Of a stretch of DNA of 64,000 bases, positions 17,073 through 26,397 are shown one piece after another. The position numbers were made by a program, and so were the translations under genes. The stretch comes from an uncultured Ruminococcus sp. Its GTDB lineage: Bacteria > Bacillota > Clostridia > Oscillospirales > Ruminococcaceae. Numbering within the stretch: position 1 is the first letter of the stretch; every line of letters starts with the position of its first letter. Under the pieces are notes generated by a model. That model saw only the letters and a list, made by a program, of their open reading frames with translations, had not been told where the DNA came from and did not search any database. The DNA is taken from positions 1-64,000 of the forward strand of contig CADALT010000001.1 of NCBI GenBank assembly GCA_902788785.1, given 5' to 3'.

Positions 17073-18159
17073 TGCACTAAAACCGCCAAAGAACTCTAAG
17101 ATGCCCGGTATATTCCGTCATCAGATAATGATACCGATCGCAGCTTTGGTACTGCTGGCACTTTTTAATCTTATTGCCGACCCGTCATTTTTCAAGATAA
17201 CGATGGGACAGACAAGCAACGGCGATCCTGTTCTCACGGGACAGCTGATAACTATAATCGATTACGGTTCTGAGGTAGCTATACTTGCTTTGGGCATGAC
17301 CCTTGTAACTGCTTCTTCGGGCGGACAGGATATAAGCGTGGGCGCTGCCTGTGCGATAGCAGGTTCGGTACTGCTGCGAGTGCTTTGTGGTACAGAGACC
17401 AGCCCCGAAAAACTCCATGCACCTATAATAGTAGGCTTCCTGGTAAGTATGCTTGTTGCGATGATATTCGGAGCATTCAACGGTGCTTTGGTCGCTTTCT
17501 TCAAGATACAGCCAATGGTCGCTACACTGATACTCTTTACAGCAGGCCGTTCTATTGCGGCATGGGTAAACCATAATCAGCTGCCTAATGTGAATGAACC
17601 TTCTTTCGGCTACTTTGGCAGCTACATCCCGGGTATCCCTATACCAACGCCTTTCTGCATAGCTTTGCTCTGCTTCCTGGTGACTTTCCTGATACTTAAA
17701 TTTACTACGCTCGGGCTGTATGTACAGTCAGTTGGTATCAATGAAAAAACTTCCAGGCTTAACGGCCTTAACCCTGAAATGATAAAGCTGATGACATATG
17801 TGTTCCTTGGTATATGCGTAGCTGTGACAGGCTTTATAAAAGTAAGCCGTCTTTCTACAATCAACTATTCGGTAGTTGCAAAGGATATTGAGATGGATGC
17901 TATACTTGCTGTGGCTCTTGGAGGAAATGCTCTCAGCGGCGGTAAGTTCAGCATGAGCAGCTCCATTTTGGGCGCTTATGTTATACAGTTCCTTACGACC
18001 ACACTTTATAAGTTTGATGTTAAGTCCGATGCGCTCCCTGCATACAAGGCTGTGGTAGTAATAATCCTTGTTATCATGAGTGCACCTGCTGTCAGAGAAA
18101 AGCTGTCACAGCTGGGCAAAAAGCTGCGTGCTGAAAAGCATACAGCCGAAAGTGCCTGA
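17062..18159 (+). CDS. Sugar ABC importer permease (YtfT-like)
   Basis: Has 365 residues with about nine to ten membrane helices and CUT2/RbsC-type motifs (VTASSGGQDISVGAACAIAGSV and ILAVALGGNALSGGKFSM). The start at 17062 follows GGAGGTGAG, 11 bases before the ATPase stop; the ATG at 17044 lacks a ribosome site. The first of two permeases that together form the membrane channel. Its 18-base gap to the next permease fits one operon. Confidence 0.9.
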   Translation: MPSNALKPPKNSKMPGIFRHQIMIPIAALVLLALFNLIADPSFFKITMGQTSNGDPVLTGQLITIIDYGSEVAILALGMTLVTASSGGQDISVGAACAIAGSVLLRVLCGTETSPEKLHAPIIVGFLVSMLVAMIFGAFNGALVAFFKIQPMVATLILFTAGRSIAAWVNHNQLPNVNEPSFGYFGSYIPGIPIPTPFCIALLCFLVTFLILKFTTLGLYVQSVGINEKTSRLNGLNPEMIKLMTYVFLGICVAVTGFIKVSRLSTINYSVVAKDIEMDAILAVALGGNALSGGKFSMSSSILGAYVIQFLTTTLYKFDVKSDALPAYKAVVVIILVIMSAPAVREKLSQLGKKLRAEKHTAESA

Positions 18160-18177
18160 GGAATGGAGGGATAGTAA

Positions 18178-19272
18178 ATGTCAGGTCTTAACAGAAGGGG
18201 CGGAGGTATCCTGAAAGCCCCCGGAAAAATGACAGATACCAACCTGCTGACAACTATAACTATAGCAGTATTCTTCGTGATGTACATCTGTGCTATCATA
18301 TTCCTTCGTGAAGGATTTTTGAAGCCCCAGGCATTCTTCAATATACTGAATGCAAATGCAGCGCTTATGATCCTTTCCTGCGGTATGAGTCTTGTCATGA
18401 TCACAGGCGGTATCGATATCTCTGTAGGCGGTGTGACCGCACTGGTAGCTATGAGCTGTGCGGTTTTTCTTGATGAAAAAGGCGGAAGTGTCGGTATGTC
18501 CATACTTATAGCTTTGGGTATAGGACTTGCTTTCGGAATAATACAGGGCTATCTGGTAGCATATCTTGAGATACAGCCTTTTATCGTTACTCTGGCAGGA
18601 ATGTTTTTTGCAAGAGGCATGACGACCATTGTACATACGAATCCATTCAACGTTGAAAATAAGGATTTCGTAGCCCTGAAAGATACCAGAGTTATCATAC
18701 CGTTCCTTGGCACCACCAACAGAAAGGGTATATATGTACCTGCTTATATCGAGATCGGTGTGCTTGTGGCACTGATACTGGCGGCTGCACTTTTCTTCAT
18801 GCTAAAATGGACAAAGACAGGCAGAAACTTCTACGCTGTTGGCGGCAATCGTCAGAGCGCATTGATGCTGGGCGTAAATGTTAAGCGTACAGTATTCCTG
18901 TCTCACGTTATTTGCAGTCTGCTGGCAGGCATAGGCGGATTTGTTTATTTTATGCACGTAGGTTCAGGTTCACCTCAGCACGCTTCGGGCGCTGAGATGA
19001 ATGCGATAGCTTCTTCTATCATTGGCGGCACCATGCTGACAGGCGGTGTCGGAAATATCATAGGTACGGTGTTCGGTGTACTTTCACTCGCACTTATACA
19101 GAACATAGTTTCATCAGTTGGTCTGGATGATGCATGGTGGACGGGTATAACAGTTGCAGCGATGCTGTGCATTTTCCTGGTGGTTCAGAGCGTGATAATC
19201 GCTCGCCGCAAGAAAGCAGATATATCCGCCGCCGACGAGAAAAAAGAGAAAAAGCCTGTCTCGGCTCAATAG
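18178..19272 (+). CDS. Sugar ABC importer permease (YjfF-like)
   Basis: Has 364 residues, the second CUT2 permease, with about nine helices, the periplasmic-binding-protein importer motif VMITGGIDISVGGVTALVAM, and the conserved GGTMLTGGVGNIIGT loop. GGAGGGAT precedes the ATG. The C-terminus ends in a Lys/Glu-rich tail. It is the last gene of the importer operon and is followed by a strong terminator. Two different permeases plus one tandem ATPase and one lipoprotein make a complete importer of the YtfQRT-YjfF type. Confidence 0.9.
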   Translation: MSGLNRRGGGILKAPGKMTDTNLLTTITIAVFFVMYICAIIFLREGFLKPQAFFNILNANAALMILSCGMSLVMITGGIDISVGGVTALVAMSCAVFLDEKGGSVGMSILIALGIGLAFGIIQGYLVAYLEIQPFIVTLAGMFFARGMTTIVHTNPFNVENKDFVALKDTRVIIPFLGTTNRKGIYVPAYIEIGVLVALILAAALFFMLKWTKTGRNFYAVGGNRQSALMLGVNVKRTVFLSHVICSLLAGIGGFVYFMHVGSGSPQHASGAEMNAIASSIIGGTMLTGGVGNIIGTVFGVLSLALIQNIVSSVGLDDAWWTGITVAAMLCIFLVVQSVIIARRKKADISAADEKKEKKPVSAQ

Positions 19273-19280
19273 ATCATTAC

Positions 19281-19326
19281 AACTGTCTGCAAAGCAAAAT
19301 TGTTGCTTTTGCAGGCAGTTTTTTCT
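19281..19326 (+). terminator. Terminator of the sugar importer operon
   Basis: A 16-base stem, left arm from AACTGTCTGC (19281) and right arm ending GCAGGCAGTT (19320), with a short loop and a TTTTTT run. Confidence 0.88.
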
Positions 19327-19408
19327 TCCGTATTATTGTAATAAATTTACAAATCGAACTGTTTGGTAAATTAGGTTGGTTTTTCAATTAAAAATAATGA
19401 TTTTTTTG

Positions 19409-19437
19409 TTGACAATTCCAAAAATATGGTTTATAAT
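19409..19437 (+). promoter_or_regulatory. Promoter of the HD-GYP gene
   Basis: TTGACA (19409-19414), 17-base spacer, TATAAT (19432-19437): a full consensus promoter, giving a leader of about 80 bases. Confidence 0.8.
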
Positions 19438-19526
19438 AAAATATAAAGATATTATCATGTTTTCAGCTTGCTGTAAAATATGATATTTTTGACAGCCAAT
19501 GCTGCCGTTTCTTGGGGGAATGTGTA

Positions 19527-21224
19527 TTGAATCCTGTTTTACTTTATTATGATATAACATTTGCCGTATCGGTTTTTCTGATGATGGTCTATGCATTGAG
19601 ATGGCACAAGCATTTTGATGTGCATTTTACGTTGGTATTTATATTGATACCGCTGACCAATCTTGGATATACTTTGCTCTATAGGGCAGAATCCATTGGA
19701 GAAGCTATCACGGCGAATAAGCTTGTGTATGTGGGCGGATGCTATCAGCCCATGCTTTTGTCGCTGATAGTTCTGAGTATGTGCCATATACGAGTCAAAC
19801 GCTGGATGCTGGCACTGATGATGTCACTTACGACTAGTGTTTATCTTTCGGTCGCATTGAACGAAAGATCACCTATGTTTTATCAGAGTGTAAAAGCCAA
19901 GTATGTAAACGGGATACTTGTTATGGATAAGACCTACGGCATAATGCATAATGTTTTTTATGCGATGGTCGTGCTTTATTTCTATATAAGTATCGTGGCG
20001 ATGGTATACAGCTATTTTGCAAAGAAAGACGTTTCAAGAAAGATACTTTATCTGCTTTTTGCTCCCGAGATCGTTGCGGTCATGATATTTTTCCTGAAAA
20101 AGCGTATTTCCGAGACCATCGAACTTGTACCGCTGGTTTTTGTTATGACACAGATAATCTATCTAATCATAATCCACAGGATATGCCTTTACGATGTGAC
20201 CGATACAGCTATCGATTCACTTGTTCAGAAAGGTTCTACGGGACTTATATCCTTTGATCTTAAATATAATTATCTGGGCAGCAATGAGACAGCAAAGCGT
20301 ATTTTCCCGGAATTAAAGGAACTCACGGTGGACAAGCCTATCTCAGCTGACCATAAGCTTAGTGAAACTGCTCTGGTATGGTTAAAAGAATTTATCGATG
20401 ACCAGAAATATGACAGCCATCACTATGATCTTGACGGACGTACATATCTTATAAATGTAAGCTTTTTGTATGACGGTAATCATAAACGTGGTTTTCAGTT
20501 CACGATAACTGATGATACCTTAGTGGTTGAGAATATGAAGTATCAGGAAGAGCTGAACAGCGAGCTTGATGCCAAGGTCAAGGAAAAGACCGCACATATA
20601 GTTGAGATGCACAATAACCTCATCATGAGTATGGCGATGATGGTCGAGAGCCGTGACAAATCCACAGGCGGACACATCATGAGGACCAGTGAGGGCGTAA
20701 GACTTCTTATCGAGGAGATACAGAAGGATGAAGAGGTGGAGCTGCCTGAAGAGTTTTGCCGCTGTATCATCAAAGCCGCACCTATGCATGATCTCGGAAA
20801 GATAGCTGTCGATGATGCGATACTCCGTAAGCCCGGAAGATTTACCGATGAGGAGTATGCTATCATGAAGACCCATGCAGCTGAGGGTGCACGTATCGTC
20901 CATAAGATACTGGAGAATACCGATGATGAGTATTTCAAGGAGATAGCTGAAAATGTGGCACATTATCATCATGAACGCTGGGACGGTTCGGGCTATCCCG
21001 AGGGGCTTTCGGGTGATGATATACCGCTGGAAGCCAGAATAATGGCGATAGCCGATGTATATGATGCACTGGTCAGCAAGCGTGTATATAAGGAAAAAAT
21101 GTCCTTTGAAGAGGCTGACAAGATAATCATGGAAGGTATGGGAAAGCATTTCGATAAGGCTCTGGAAAAATATTATGTCAGTGCCAGACCGAAGCTTGAA
21201 GAATATTACAGAAGTCTTGACTGA
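19527..21224 (+). CDS. Membrane HD-GYP cyclic-di-GMP phosphodiesterase
   Basis: About 565 residues. Seven membrane helices occupy about 5-225 (the 7TM histidine-kinase-N type sensor), followed by a PAS-like segment (about 235-340), a short coiled coil, and an HD-GYP domain. The HD-GYP motifs look intact: MHDLGKIAVDD, RFTDEEYAIMKTH, HHERWDGSGYPEGL, ADVYDALVS. It should break cyclic-di-GMP down to pGpG/GMP in response to an unknown membrane signal. The likely start is TTG at 19527 with GGGGGAA upstream; an in-frame TTG at 19512 is possible but unsupported by spacing. Single-gene unit with consensus promoter and terminator. Confidence 0.9.
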   Translation: MNPVLLYYDITFAVSVFLMMVYALRWHKHFDVHFTLVFILIPLTNLGYTLLYRAESIGEAITANKLVYVGGCYQPMLLSLIVLSMCHIRVKRWMLALMMSLTTSVYLSVALNERSPMFYQSVKAKYVNGILVMDKTYGIMHNVFYAMVVLYFYISIVAMVYSYFAKKDVSRKILYLLFAPEIVAVMIFFLKKRISETIELVPLVFVMTQIIYLIIIHRICLYDVTDTAIDSLVQKGSTGLISFDLKYNYLGSNETAKRIFPELKELTVDKPISADHKLSETALVWLKEFIDDQKYDSHHYDLDGRTYLINVSFLYDGNHKRGFQFTITDDTLVVENMKYQEELNSELDAKVKEKTAHIVEMHNNLIMSMAMMVESRDKSTGGHIMRTSEGVRLLIEEIQKDEEVELPEEFCRCIIKAAPMHDLGKIAVDDAILRKPGRFTDEEYAIMKTHAAEGARIVHKILENTDDEYFKEIAENVAHYHHERWDGSGYPEGLSGDDIPLEARIMAIADVYDALVSKRVYKEKMSFEEADKIIMEGMGKHFDKALEKYYVSARPKLEEYYRSLD

Positions 21225-21232
21225 TCTATCGA

Positions 21233-21269
21233 GACCCGAAAGCGTGAATTGTGCTTTCGGGTCTTTTAT
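21233..21269 (+). terminator. Terminator of the HD-GYP gene
   Basis: GACCCGAAAGC (21233-21243) pairs with GCTTTCGGGTC (21253-21263), followed by TTTTATTTT. Confidence 0.9.
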
Positions 21270-21307
21270 TTTAAAATTCATGCTTTGTTTACAATTACCC
21301 GTAAAAT

Positions 21308-21370
21308 TTAAGTTGACAAGTCAACTTAAAAGTGATATACTGTTCATTGTTAAGTTGATTTGTCAACTTA
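21308..21370 (+). promoter_or_regulatory. Promoter with twin MarR operators
   Basis: TTGACA (21313-21318), 17-base spacer, TATACT (21336-21341). Two copies of the same palindrome flank it: AAGTTGACAAGTCAACTT (21310-21327) covers the -35, and AAGTTGATTTGTCAACTT (21352-21369) lies just past the expected transcription start. Arms are identical, only the centre differs. This is the expected layout for autorepression by the MarR protein encoded next. Confidence 0.85.
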
Positions 21371-21395
21371 TTTTTGCATAGAAAGGAGAGGTCAC

Positions 21396-21860
21396 ATGAA
21401 TGTTTCCATGATAGAGTATCTTACGACACTCAATCAGCAGAAAAATCATAGTTTTACCAGGATATATAATGCGTGCCCGATCTCTGAAAAGGTATCGTTG
21501 TCTACTATGCTGTGTATGTGGATGATCTATAAAAATGAAGGCGGATGCAGTGCTACAGACCTCAGAACCATGTCGTGCTATGATAAGTCGCTGATATCAC
21601 GGATCCTGAATGATCTTCAGGAGAATGGGTATATAATCAGAAATCCCGAGGATGACGGTAAAAAAAGAGGTATGCGCTATATCCTCAGCAATCAAGGCGT
21701 AAACGTCGTTGAGGATATGCAGGAAAGTTTTTTAAAGTTCACTGATAAGATCTCTGAAGATATCCCAAAGGAAGATCTCAGAACATTTCTTGATGTCAGT
21801 GTAAAACTCATAGGTAATATTGAAAAATACGCAAAACAGTTGGAAAGTAAAAATTCGTAG
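21396..21860 (+). CDS. MarR-family regulator of the ABC-FtsX exporter
   Basis: Has 154 residues. A winged helix lies at about 35-105 (CSATDLRTMSCYDKSLISRILNDLQENGYI, then the beta-wing NPEDDGKKRGMRYILS), between dimerisation helices. AAAGGAGAGG precedes the ATG at 21396; upstream in-frame TTG at 21360 lies in the operator. It is followed after 16 bases by the large ABC transporter gene, so it very probably represses both through the twin operators upstream, with release by a compound the transporter exports or senses (inference). Confidence 0.88.
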   Translation: MNVSMIEYLTTLNQQKNHSFTRIYNACPISEKVSLSTMLCMWMIYKNEGGCSATDLRTMSCYDKSLISRILNDLQENGYIIRNPEDDGKKRGMRYILSNQGVNVVEDMQESFLKFTDKISEDIPKEDLRTFLDVSVKLIGNIEKYAKQLESKNS

Positions 21861-21876
21861 AAGGAGATAGTTAAAG

Positions 21877-24800
21877 ATGCTTAGTCTGAAAAATATAACC
21901 AAAGACTATGTAACGGGCGATACGACTGTCAAAGCACTTAAAGGTGTCAGTATTGATTTTCGTAAGAATGAGTTCGTATCCATACTGGGACAGTCGGGCT
22001 GCGGTAAAACGACTTTGCTCAATATAATAGGCGGTCTTGACAGATATACCGATGGTGATCTGAATATCGGAGGAAAATCGACTAAAGATTTTAAAGACTC
22101 CGATTGGGATGCATACAGAAACCATTCAATAGGTTTCGTATTCCAGAGCTATAACCTGATACCCCACCAGACTGTACTTGCAAATGTCGAACTGGCGCTT
22201 ACCCTTTCGGGTGTCGGCAAAACAGAGCGCAGAAAGCGTGCAATAGAAGCGCTTGAACAGGTGGGTCTTGGCGATCAGCTCAATAAACGTCCGAATCAGA
22301 TGTCGGGCGGACAGATGCAGCGTGTTGCGATAGCAAGAGCACTGGTCAATGACCCTGATATACTTTTGGCAGACGAACCTACAGGTGCCCTTGATACCGA
22401 GACCAGCGTACAGATAATGGAGATACTCAAGAAGATCTCCAAAGATAAGCTTATAATCATGGTAACACATAACCCCGAGCTGGCTGATAAGTATTCATCG
22501 AGAATAATTAGACTGCTAGATGGTAAAGTGACAGATGATTCAGACCCTTATAAGGCTGAGATCAAAACAGATAACAAGTCGGCGGCGGAGAAGAAAAAAG
22601 AGCGTAAAAAGCTTAAAACTTCAATGAGTTTCGGTACAGCGCTTTCGTTGAGCCGAAACAACCTGATGACCAAAAAAGCAAGAACTTTGCTGACGTCATT
22701 TGCCGGTTCCATAGGTATTATAGGTATAGCGCTTATCCTATCTATATCGAACGGTGTGCAGTTATATATCGATCAGGTACAGTCTGATACGCTATCGACC
22801 TATCCGCTTCAGATAGAACAGTCCACTGCAAGTATAGCCGAGATAATGAGTACCATGGCGGAAGCAAGAGACAGCGAACGTGACCATGATATGGATAAGG
22901 TCTATTCGCAAAATCAGATGTCAGGTATGATAAATACTCTTATGCAGGAGACTAAGATAAATAATCTTGAAAAATTCAAGACTTTTCTTGATGATAATAA
23001 GGAAATAAAAACTCTGACGACCGATGTCAAGTACGGCTATTCCACGACACTGAACGTTTTCAAAGCTGATACTTCCGAGGGCGCTTATCAGGTAAATCCA
23101 TCGCAGGTGCTTATGGATATGGGCTACCTCAGCGAAACTCAGAAGATGGGTATGTCCATGGGTGGTTCTTCCATGAACGGCATGGATGTCTGGACAGAGA
23201 TGATAGATAATGAGGACCTATTAGCCTCGCAGTATGATATTGTTGCAGGCAGGATGCCCGAGAAGTACAATGAGGTCGTGCTGATAATCGATCAGCATAA
23301 TGAGATAAATGATTATATCCTTTATTCACTGGGCATCATGGATGCATCGGAGCTTGACGGTATAATACGGCGTGCGCTTTTAGGTGAGGAGATACAGCTT
23401 AAAAGCGAGCAGCAGACCTATACCTATGATGAGCTGCTGGAACTTAAATATAAGATACTCCCTACGACTGATTTTTATCAGAAAAAGGACGGCATCTGGG
23501 AGGATATGACAGAGGACGCAGATTATATGACCGAGGCTGTCGAAAAGGGCCTTGAGGTATCCGTGGTCGGTATAATAAGACCTAATGAAGATGCCGCAGC
23601 TACCTCTCTGAACGGCGGTATAGCTTACCGTCACGATCTGATGGAGTATCTGGTAAATGAGGTCAAAAACAGCGACATCATCAAAGAACAAATGGACGAT
23701 CCCGAGATTGATGTTTTCAGCGGACTTAAATTCAAGACCGATGAGGACGAAGATGAGCTTGAGATAGAAGAAACTGTTTCAGACGCAGAAAACACTGCAG
23801 ACGATATCGCTAAAACCCCGGAAACAGAAGAAACTGATGAAGACACGGAAAATACAGAGATCAGTGAAGAAATGTTAGCATCGCTGATGTCCGGTGAGCT
23901 TCCCGAGGGAATGACAGAGGAATATGCAGCCGAACTCATGGCGCAGATGCCGAGTGATGATGCACAGGCTATGCCCGAGCTTTCTGATGAACAGCTGGCA
24001 GCGCTTATGGCAGGGCAGCTCCCCGAAGGCATGACTGAAGAAGAAGCGGCAGCTTATATGGCTCAGGGCGGCGACCCTGAACAGATGGCTGCACTTAAAG
24101 GTCAGGGCATGGAGGCTATGCAGGGGATCGATATGTCATCGCTAATGAGTGATGGCGGCGACTTCATGGGAGGTCTTACTGATCTTCAGAAGGAGTATCT
24201 CGCATCCCTTACCGATGAACAGCTTGATCTTATGCAGAAGATGATAACCGAATCTGCCGAGGAGAATGTAGAAGCTCTGGCAAACAGCGGTAAATATTCC
24301 TCCTCAAACTATGATGCAAATCTGGCAAAGCTTGGTTATGCGACTCTTGAAAATCCCAGCACGATAAATATCTATCCTAAGGACTTTGAATCTAAGGAAG
24401 AGATAATAGCTCTGATAGACGATTATAACGACAGCGTCGAGGAAGCAGACAAGATAGAATACACCGATATTGTGGGTATAATGATGAAATCCGTGACTTC
24501 GATCATAAATGCCATCAGCTATGTGCTCATTGCATTTGTAGCTATTTCACTGGTAGTATCTTCGATAATGATAGGCATAATCACCTATATCTCTGTACTT
24601 GAAAGAACCAAGGAAATAGGTATCCTGCGAAGCATAGGCGCATCAAAGCGTGATATATCCAGAGTTTTCAATGCAGAGACTGCTATAGTAGGTTTTGTGG
24701 CAGGTGTGCTGGGCGTTGGACTGTCATATGTTTTGACAATACCCATAAATGCCATTATCGCAAGGCTCACAACTGTACCCATGAGAGCATCTATACCTTA

Positions 24801-24915
24801 TGCTGCGGCGATAATACTGGTAGCCATCAGCATTGTGCTGACACTTATCGCAGGTCTGTTCCCATCGAGGATAGCCGCAAAGAAAGACCCTGTTATCGCT
24901 TTGCGTACAGAATGA
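21877..24915 (+). CDS. MacB-type ABC ATPase fused to FtsX-like permease
   Basis: Has 1012 residues. Residues 1-225 are a MacB/LolD-type ATPase ([37 protein letters not shown]). One membrane helix follows (about 265-290), then a very large outer domain (about 295-865), then three helices of an FtsX-like C-terminus (SVLERTKEIGILRSIGASKRDI, KKDPVIALRTE). The outer domain has a Glu/Asp/Met-rich part (about 615-800) with two related units, LMSGELPEGMTEEYAAELMAQ and LMAGQLPEGMTEEEAAAYMAQ. It resembles type VII mechanotransmission ABC systems that act on lipids, peptides or cell-wall targets. GAAGGAGAT precedes the ATG. Confidence 0.88.
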   Translation: MLSLKNITKDYVTGDTTVKALKGVSIDFRKNEFVSILGQSGCGKTTLLNIIGGLDRYTDGDLNIGGKSTKDFKDSDWDAYRNHSIGFVFQSYNLIPHQTVLANVELALTLSGVGKTERRKRAIEALEQVGLGDQLNKRPNQMSGGQMQRVAIARALVNDPDILLADEPTGALDTETSVQIMEILKKISKDKLIIMVTHNPELADKYSSRIIRLLDGKVTDDSDPYKAEIKTDNKSAAEKKKERKKLKTSMSFGTALSLSRNNLMTKKARTLLTSFAGSIGIIGIALILSISNGVQLYIDQVQSDTLSTYPLQIEQSTASIAEIMSTMAEARDSERDHDMDKVYSQNQMSGMINTLMQETKINNLEKFKTFLDDNKEIKTLTTDVKYGYSTTLNVFKADTSEGAYQVNPSQVLMDMGYLSETQKMGMSMGGSSMNGMDVWTEMIDNEDLLASQYDIVAGRMPEKYNEVVLIIDQHNEINDYILYSLGIMDASELDGIIRRALLGEEIQLKSEQQTYTYDELLELKYKILPTTDFYQKKDGIWEDMTEDADYMTEAVEKGLEVSVVGIIRPNEDAAATSLNGGIAYRHDLMEYLVNEVKNSDIIKEQMDDPEIDVFSGLKFKTDEDEDELEIEETVSDAENTADDIAKTPETEETDEDTENTEISEEMLASLMSGELPEGMTEEYAAELMAQMPSDDAQAMPELSDEQLAALMAGQLPEGMTEEEAAAYMAQGGDPEQMAALKGQGMEAMQGIDMSSLMSDGGDFMGGLTDLQKEYLASLTDEQLDLMQKMITESAEENVEALANSGKYSSSNYDANLAKLGYATLENPSTINIYPKDFESKEEIIALIDDYNDSVEEADKIEYTDIVGIMMKSVTSIINAISYVLIAFVAISLVVSSIMIGIITYISVLERTKEIGILRSIGASKRDISRVFNAETAIVGFVAGVLGVGLSYVLTIPINAIIARLTTVPMRASIPYAAAIILVAISIVLTLIAGLFPSRIAAKKDPVIALRTE

Positions 24916-24926
24916 TAAAATATAAC

Positions 24927-24955
24927 TTGAAATTTATTGAAAAGTGTGGTATAAT
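24927..24955 (+). promoter_or_regulatory. Promoter of the PAP2 gene
   Basis: TTGAAA (24927-24932), 17-base spacer, TATAAT (24950-24955), starting just after the ABC transporter stop. Confidence 0.75.
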
Positions 24956-25001
24956 ACAATCTGTGTTATACCGCACTTGTTTTTTAAGGAGTGGATATTT
25001 A

Positions 25002-25559
25002 ATGCAGGGATTTTCTGAAACTGACGGACAGATACTGCTGTGGATACAGGAACATCTACGCAATGATACATTGACACCTTTTGTTAAAGGAGTTACATAT
25101 CTGGGGAATTACGGTGCGCTGATGATAGCCGCCTGCATCGTGCTTATGATCATCCCGAAGACACGTAAACTTGGGCTGATATGCACAGCGGCAATGGTAG
25201 TTAATGTGATAGTTAATAATGTGATGTTAAAAAACATCTTTGACAGGACACGTCCTTATGAGGTGGTAGATGGTCTTAGATGCATTGTTGCAAAACCACT
25301 TGACCCGTCTTTCCCGTCTGGACATACCTCGGCGAGCTTTTCGGTGGGCTCGGTGATATTTGGCGAAGTCCCACGAAAGATAGGTGCTGCAGTGCTTGTG
25401 CTGTGCGCCATGATAGCATTTTCAAGGCTGTATGTGGGTGTGCATTATCCGACAGATGTATTATGCGGCATGGTAAGCGGTACGCTGATAGGCTGTTTTT
25501 GCTGTGTTATGTATCACAAGTATATCTCACGGAACATGAAAGCACTGCACAGAGGATAG
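25002..25559 (+). CDS. PAP2-family membrane phosphatase
   Basis: Has 185 residues and about five to six membrane helices. The three PAP2 acid-phosphatase motifs are present: KNIFDRTRP, PSGHTS and SRLYVGVHYPTD. These enzymes remove phosphate from lipids such as undecaprenyl diphosphate or phosphatidate at the outer membrane face. I start at 25002: AAGGAGTGG lies 7 bases upstream and a promoter at 24927-24955 would exclude the ATG at 24912. The specific substrate (BacA-like undecaprenyl-PP recycling or PgpB-like) is not shown by sequence. Confidence 0.87.
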   Translation: MQGFSETDGQILLWIQEHLRNDTLTPFVKGVTYLGNYGALMIAACIVLMIIPKTRKLGLICTAAMVVNVIVNNVMLKNIFDRTRPYEVVDGLRCIVAKPLDPSFPSGHTSASFSVGSVIFGEVPRKIGAAVLVLCAMIAFSRLYVGVHYPTDVLCGMVSGTLIGCFCCVMYHKYISRNMKALHRG

Positions 25560-25625
25560 TTAAGTTTTCAATATACAGAGAGTTAGCCGACAAGTTTTTT
25601 GGCAGCTCATACGGAGGTTTAATAT

Positions 25626-26396
25626 ATGGCTGAAAATAATAATGTTGAGAAGCTGACAGAAGGAGTTAAGGAAGGCAATGTTCTTGCCGGCTTTGTGCTC
25701 TATAAAGATGCCAATATGGACTGGGCAAGATTTAAGAAATACCTTAAAGAAGATTGGGATATGGATGTTCAGGATGAGGTAAAGGATAATGCCATCGTTT
25801 TTCATGCGGATGATATGGTGGTTGCCTGCTCGCTGATGCCTTCTCCGATACCAGATAACGAGGCGGAGACTTTTGCTGCAAATAATATAATGTGGAAGGA
25901 CGGCGCTGCTGAGGCTGCCAAGCATCAGGCTCATGTAATGGTCGCTGTCATGAACAAGTTCGATGCAATGGACCAGGCTGAACTTTTTGCTAAAGTAGCT
26001 TGCTGCCTGTTAAAACTTGATAATGCGATAGGTATTTATAAGAACCCTACTGTTTATGAAAAGCAGTTCTATGTTGATTTTGCAGAGACTATCAAAAAGG
26101 GTGAGATGCCCGTTCCGATACTTGTATACACAGGTATGTATCTCGGCAAAGACGGACTTTGTGCGTTTACACAGGGTATGAAGTATTTCGGCAAGGACGA
26201 AATGGAGATAGTTAACAGCAAGCAGCAGCCCGATAAGCTTATAAGCTTTATGTTCTCGATCGAAGAATATGTTCTCAGTGAGGACGTTGAGCTCAAGGAC
26301 GGTGAGACCATAGGTTTCACTGAGGAACAGAAGCTGCCTATCTCGGTAGGAGAGGGTGTAAGCATACCCGGTACAACAGTAAAGATAGGTTTCTGA
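25626..26396 (+). CDS. DUF4261 domain protein
   Basis: A soluble 256-residue protein that I recognise as DUF4261-like: an N-terminal GFVLYKDANMDWARFKKYLKEDW segment, VVACSLMPSPIPDNEAE, a central NIMWKDGAAEAAKHQAHVMVAVM, and a C-terminal VGEGVSIPGTTVKIGF end. There is no signal peptide or membrane segment. The family has no established function. GGAGG lies 11 bases before the ATG. It is 66 bases after the PAP2 gene and one base before the HAD gene, so the three may share transcripts. Confidence 0.75.
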   Translation: MAENNNVEKLTEGVKEGNVLAGFVLYKDANMDWARFKKYLKEDWDMDVQDEVKDNAIVFHADDMVVACSLMPSPIPDNEAETFAANNIMWKDGAAEAAKHQAHVMVAVMNKFDAMDQAELFAKVACCLLKLDNAIGIYKNPTVYEKQFYVDFAETIKKGEMPVPILVYTGMYLGKDGLCAFTQGMKYFGKDEMEIVNSKQQPDKLISFMFSIEEYVLSEDVELKDGETIGFTEEQKLPISVGEGVSIPGTTVKIGF

Positions 26397-26397
26397 T

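Noticed and set aside
24912..25001. PAP2 protein starting at 24912 with a 30-residue extension
   Set aside because: A consensus promoter lies within that extension and the ribosome site fits only the ATG at 25002.
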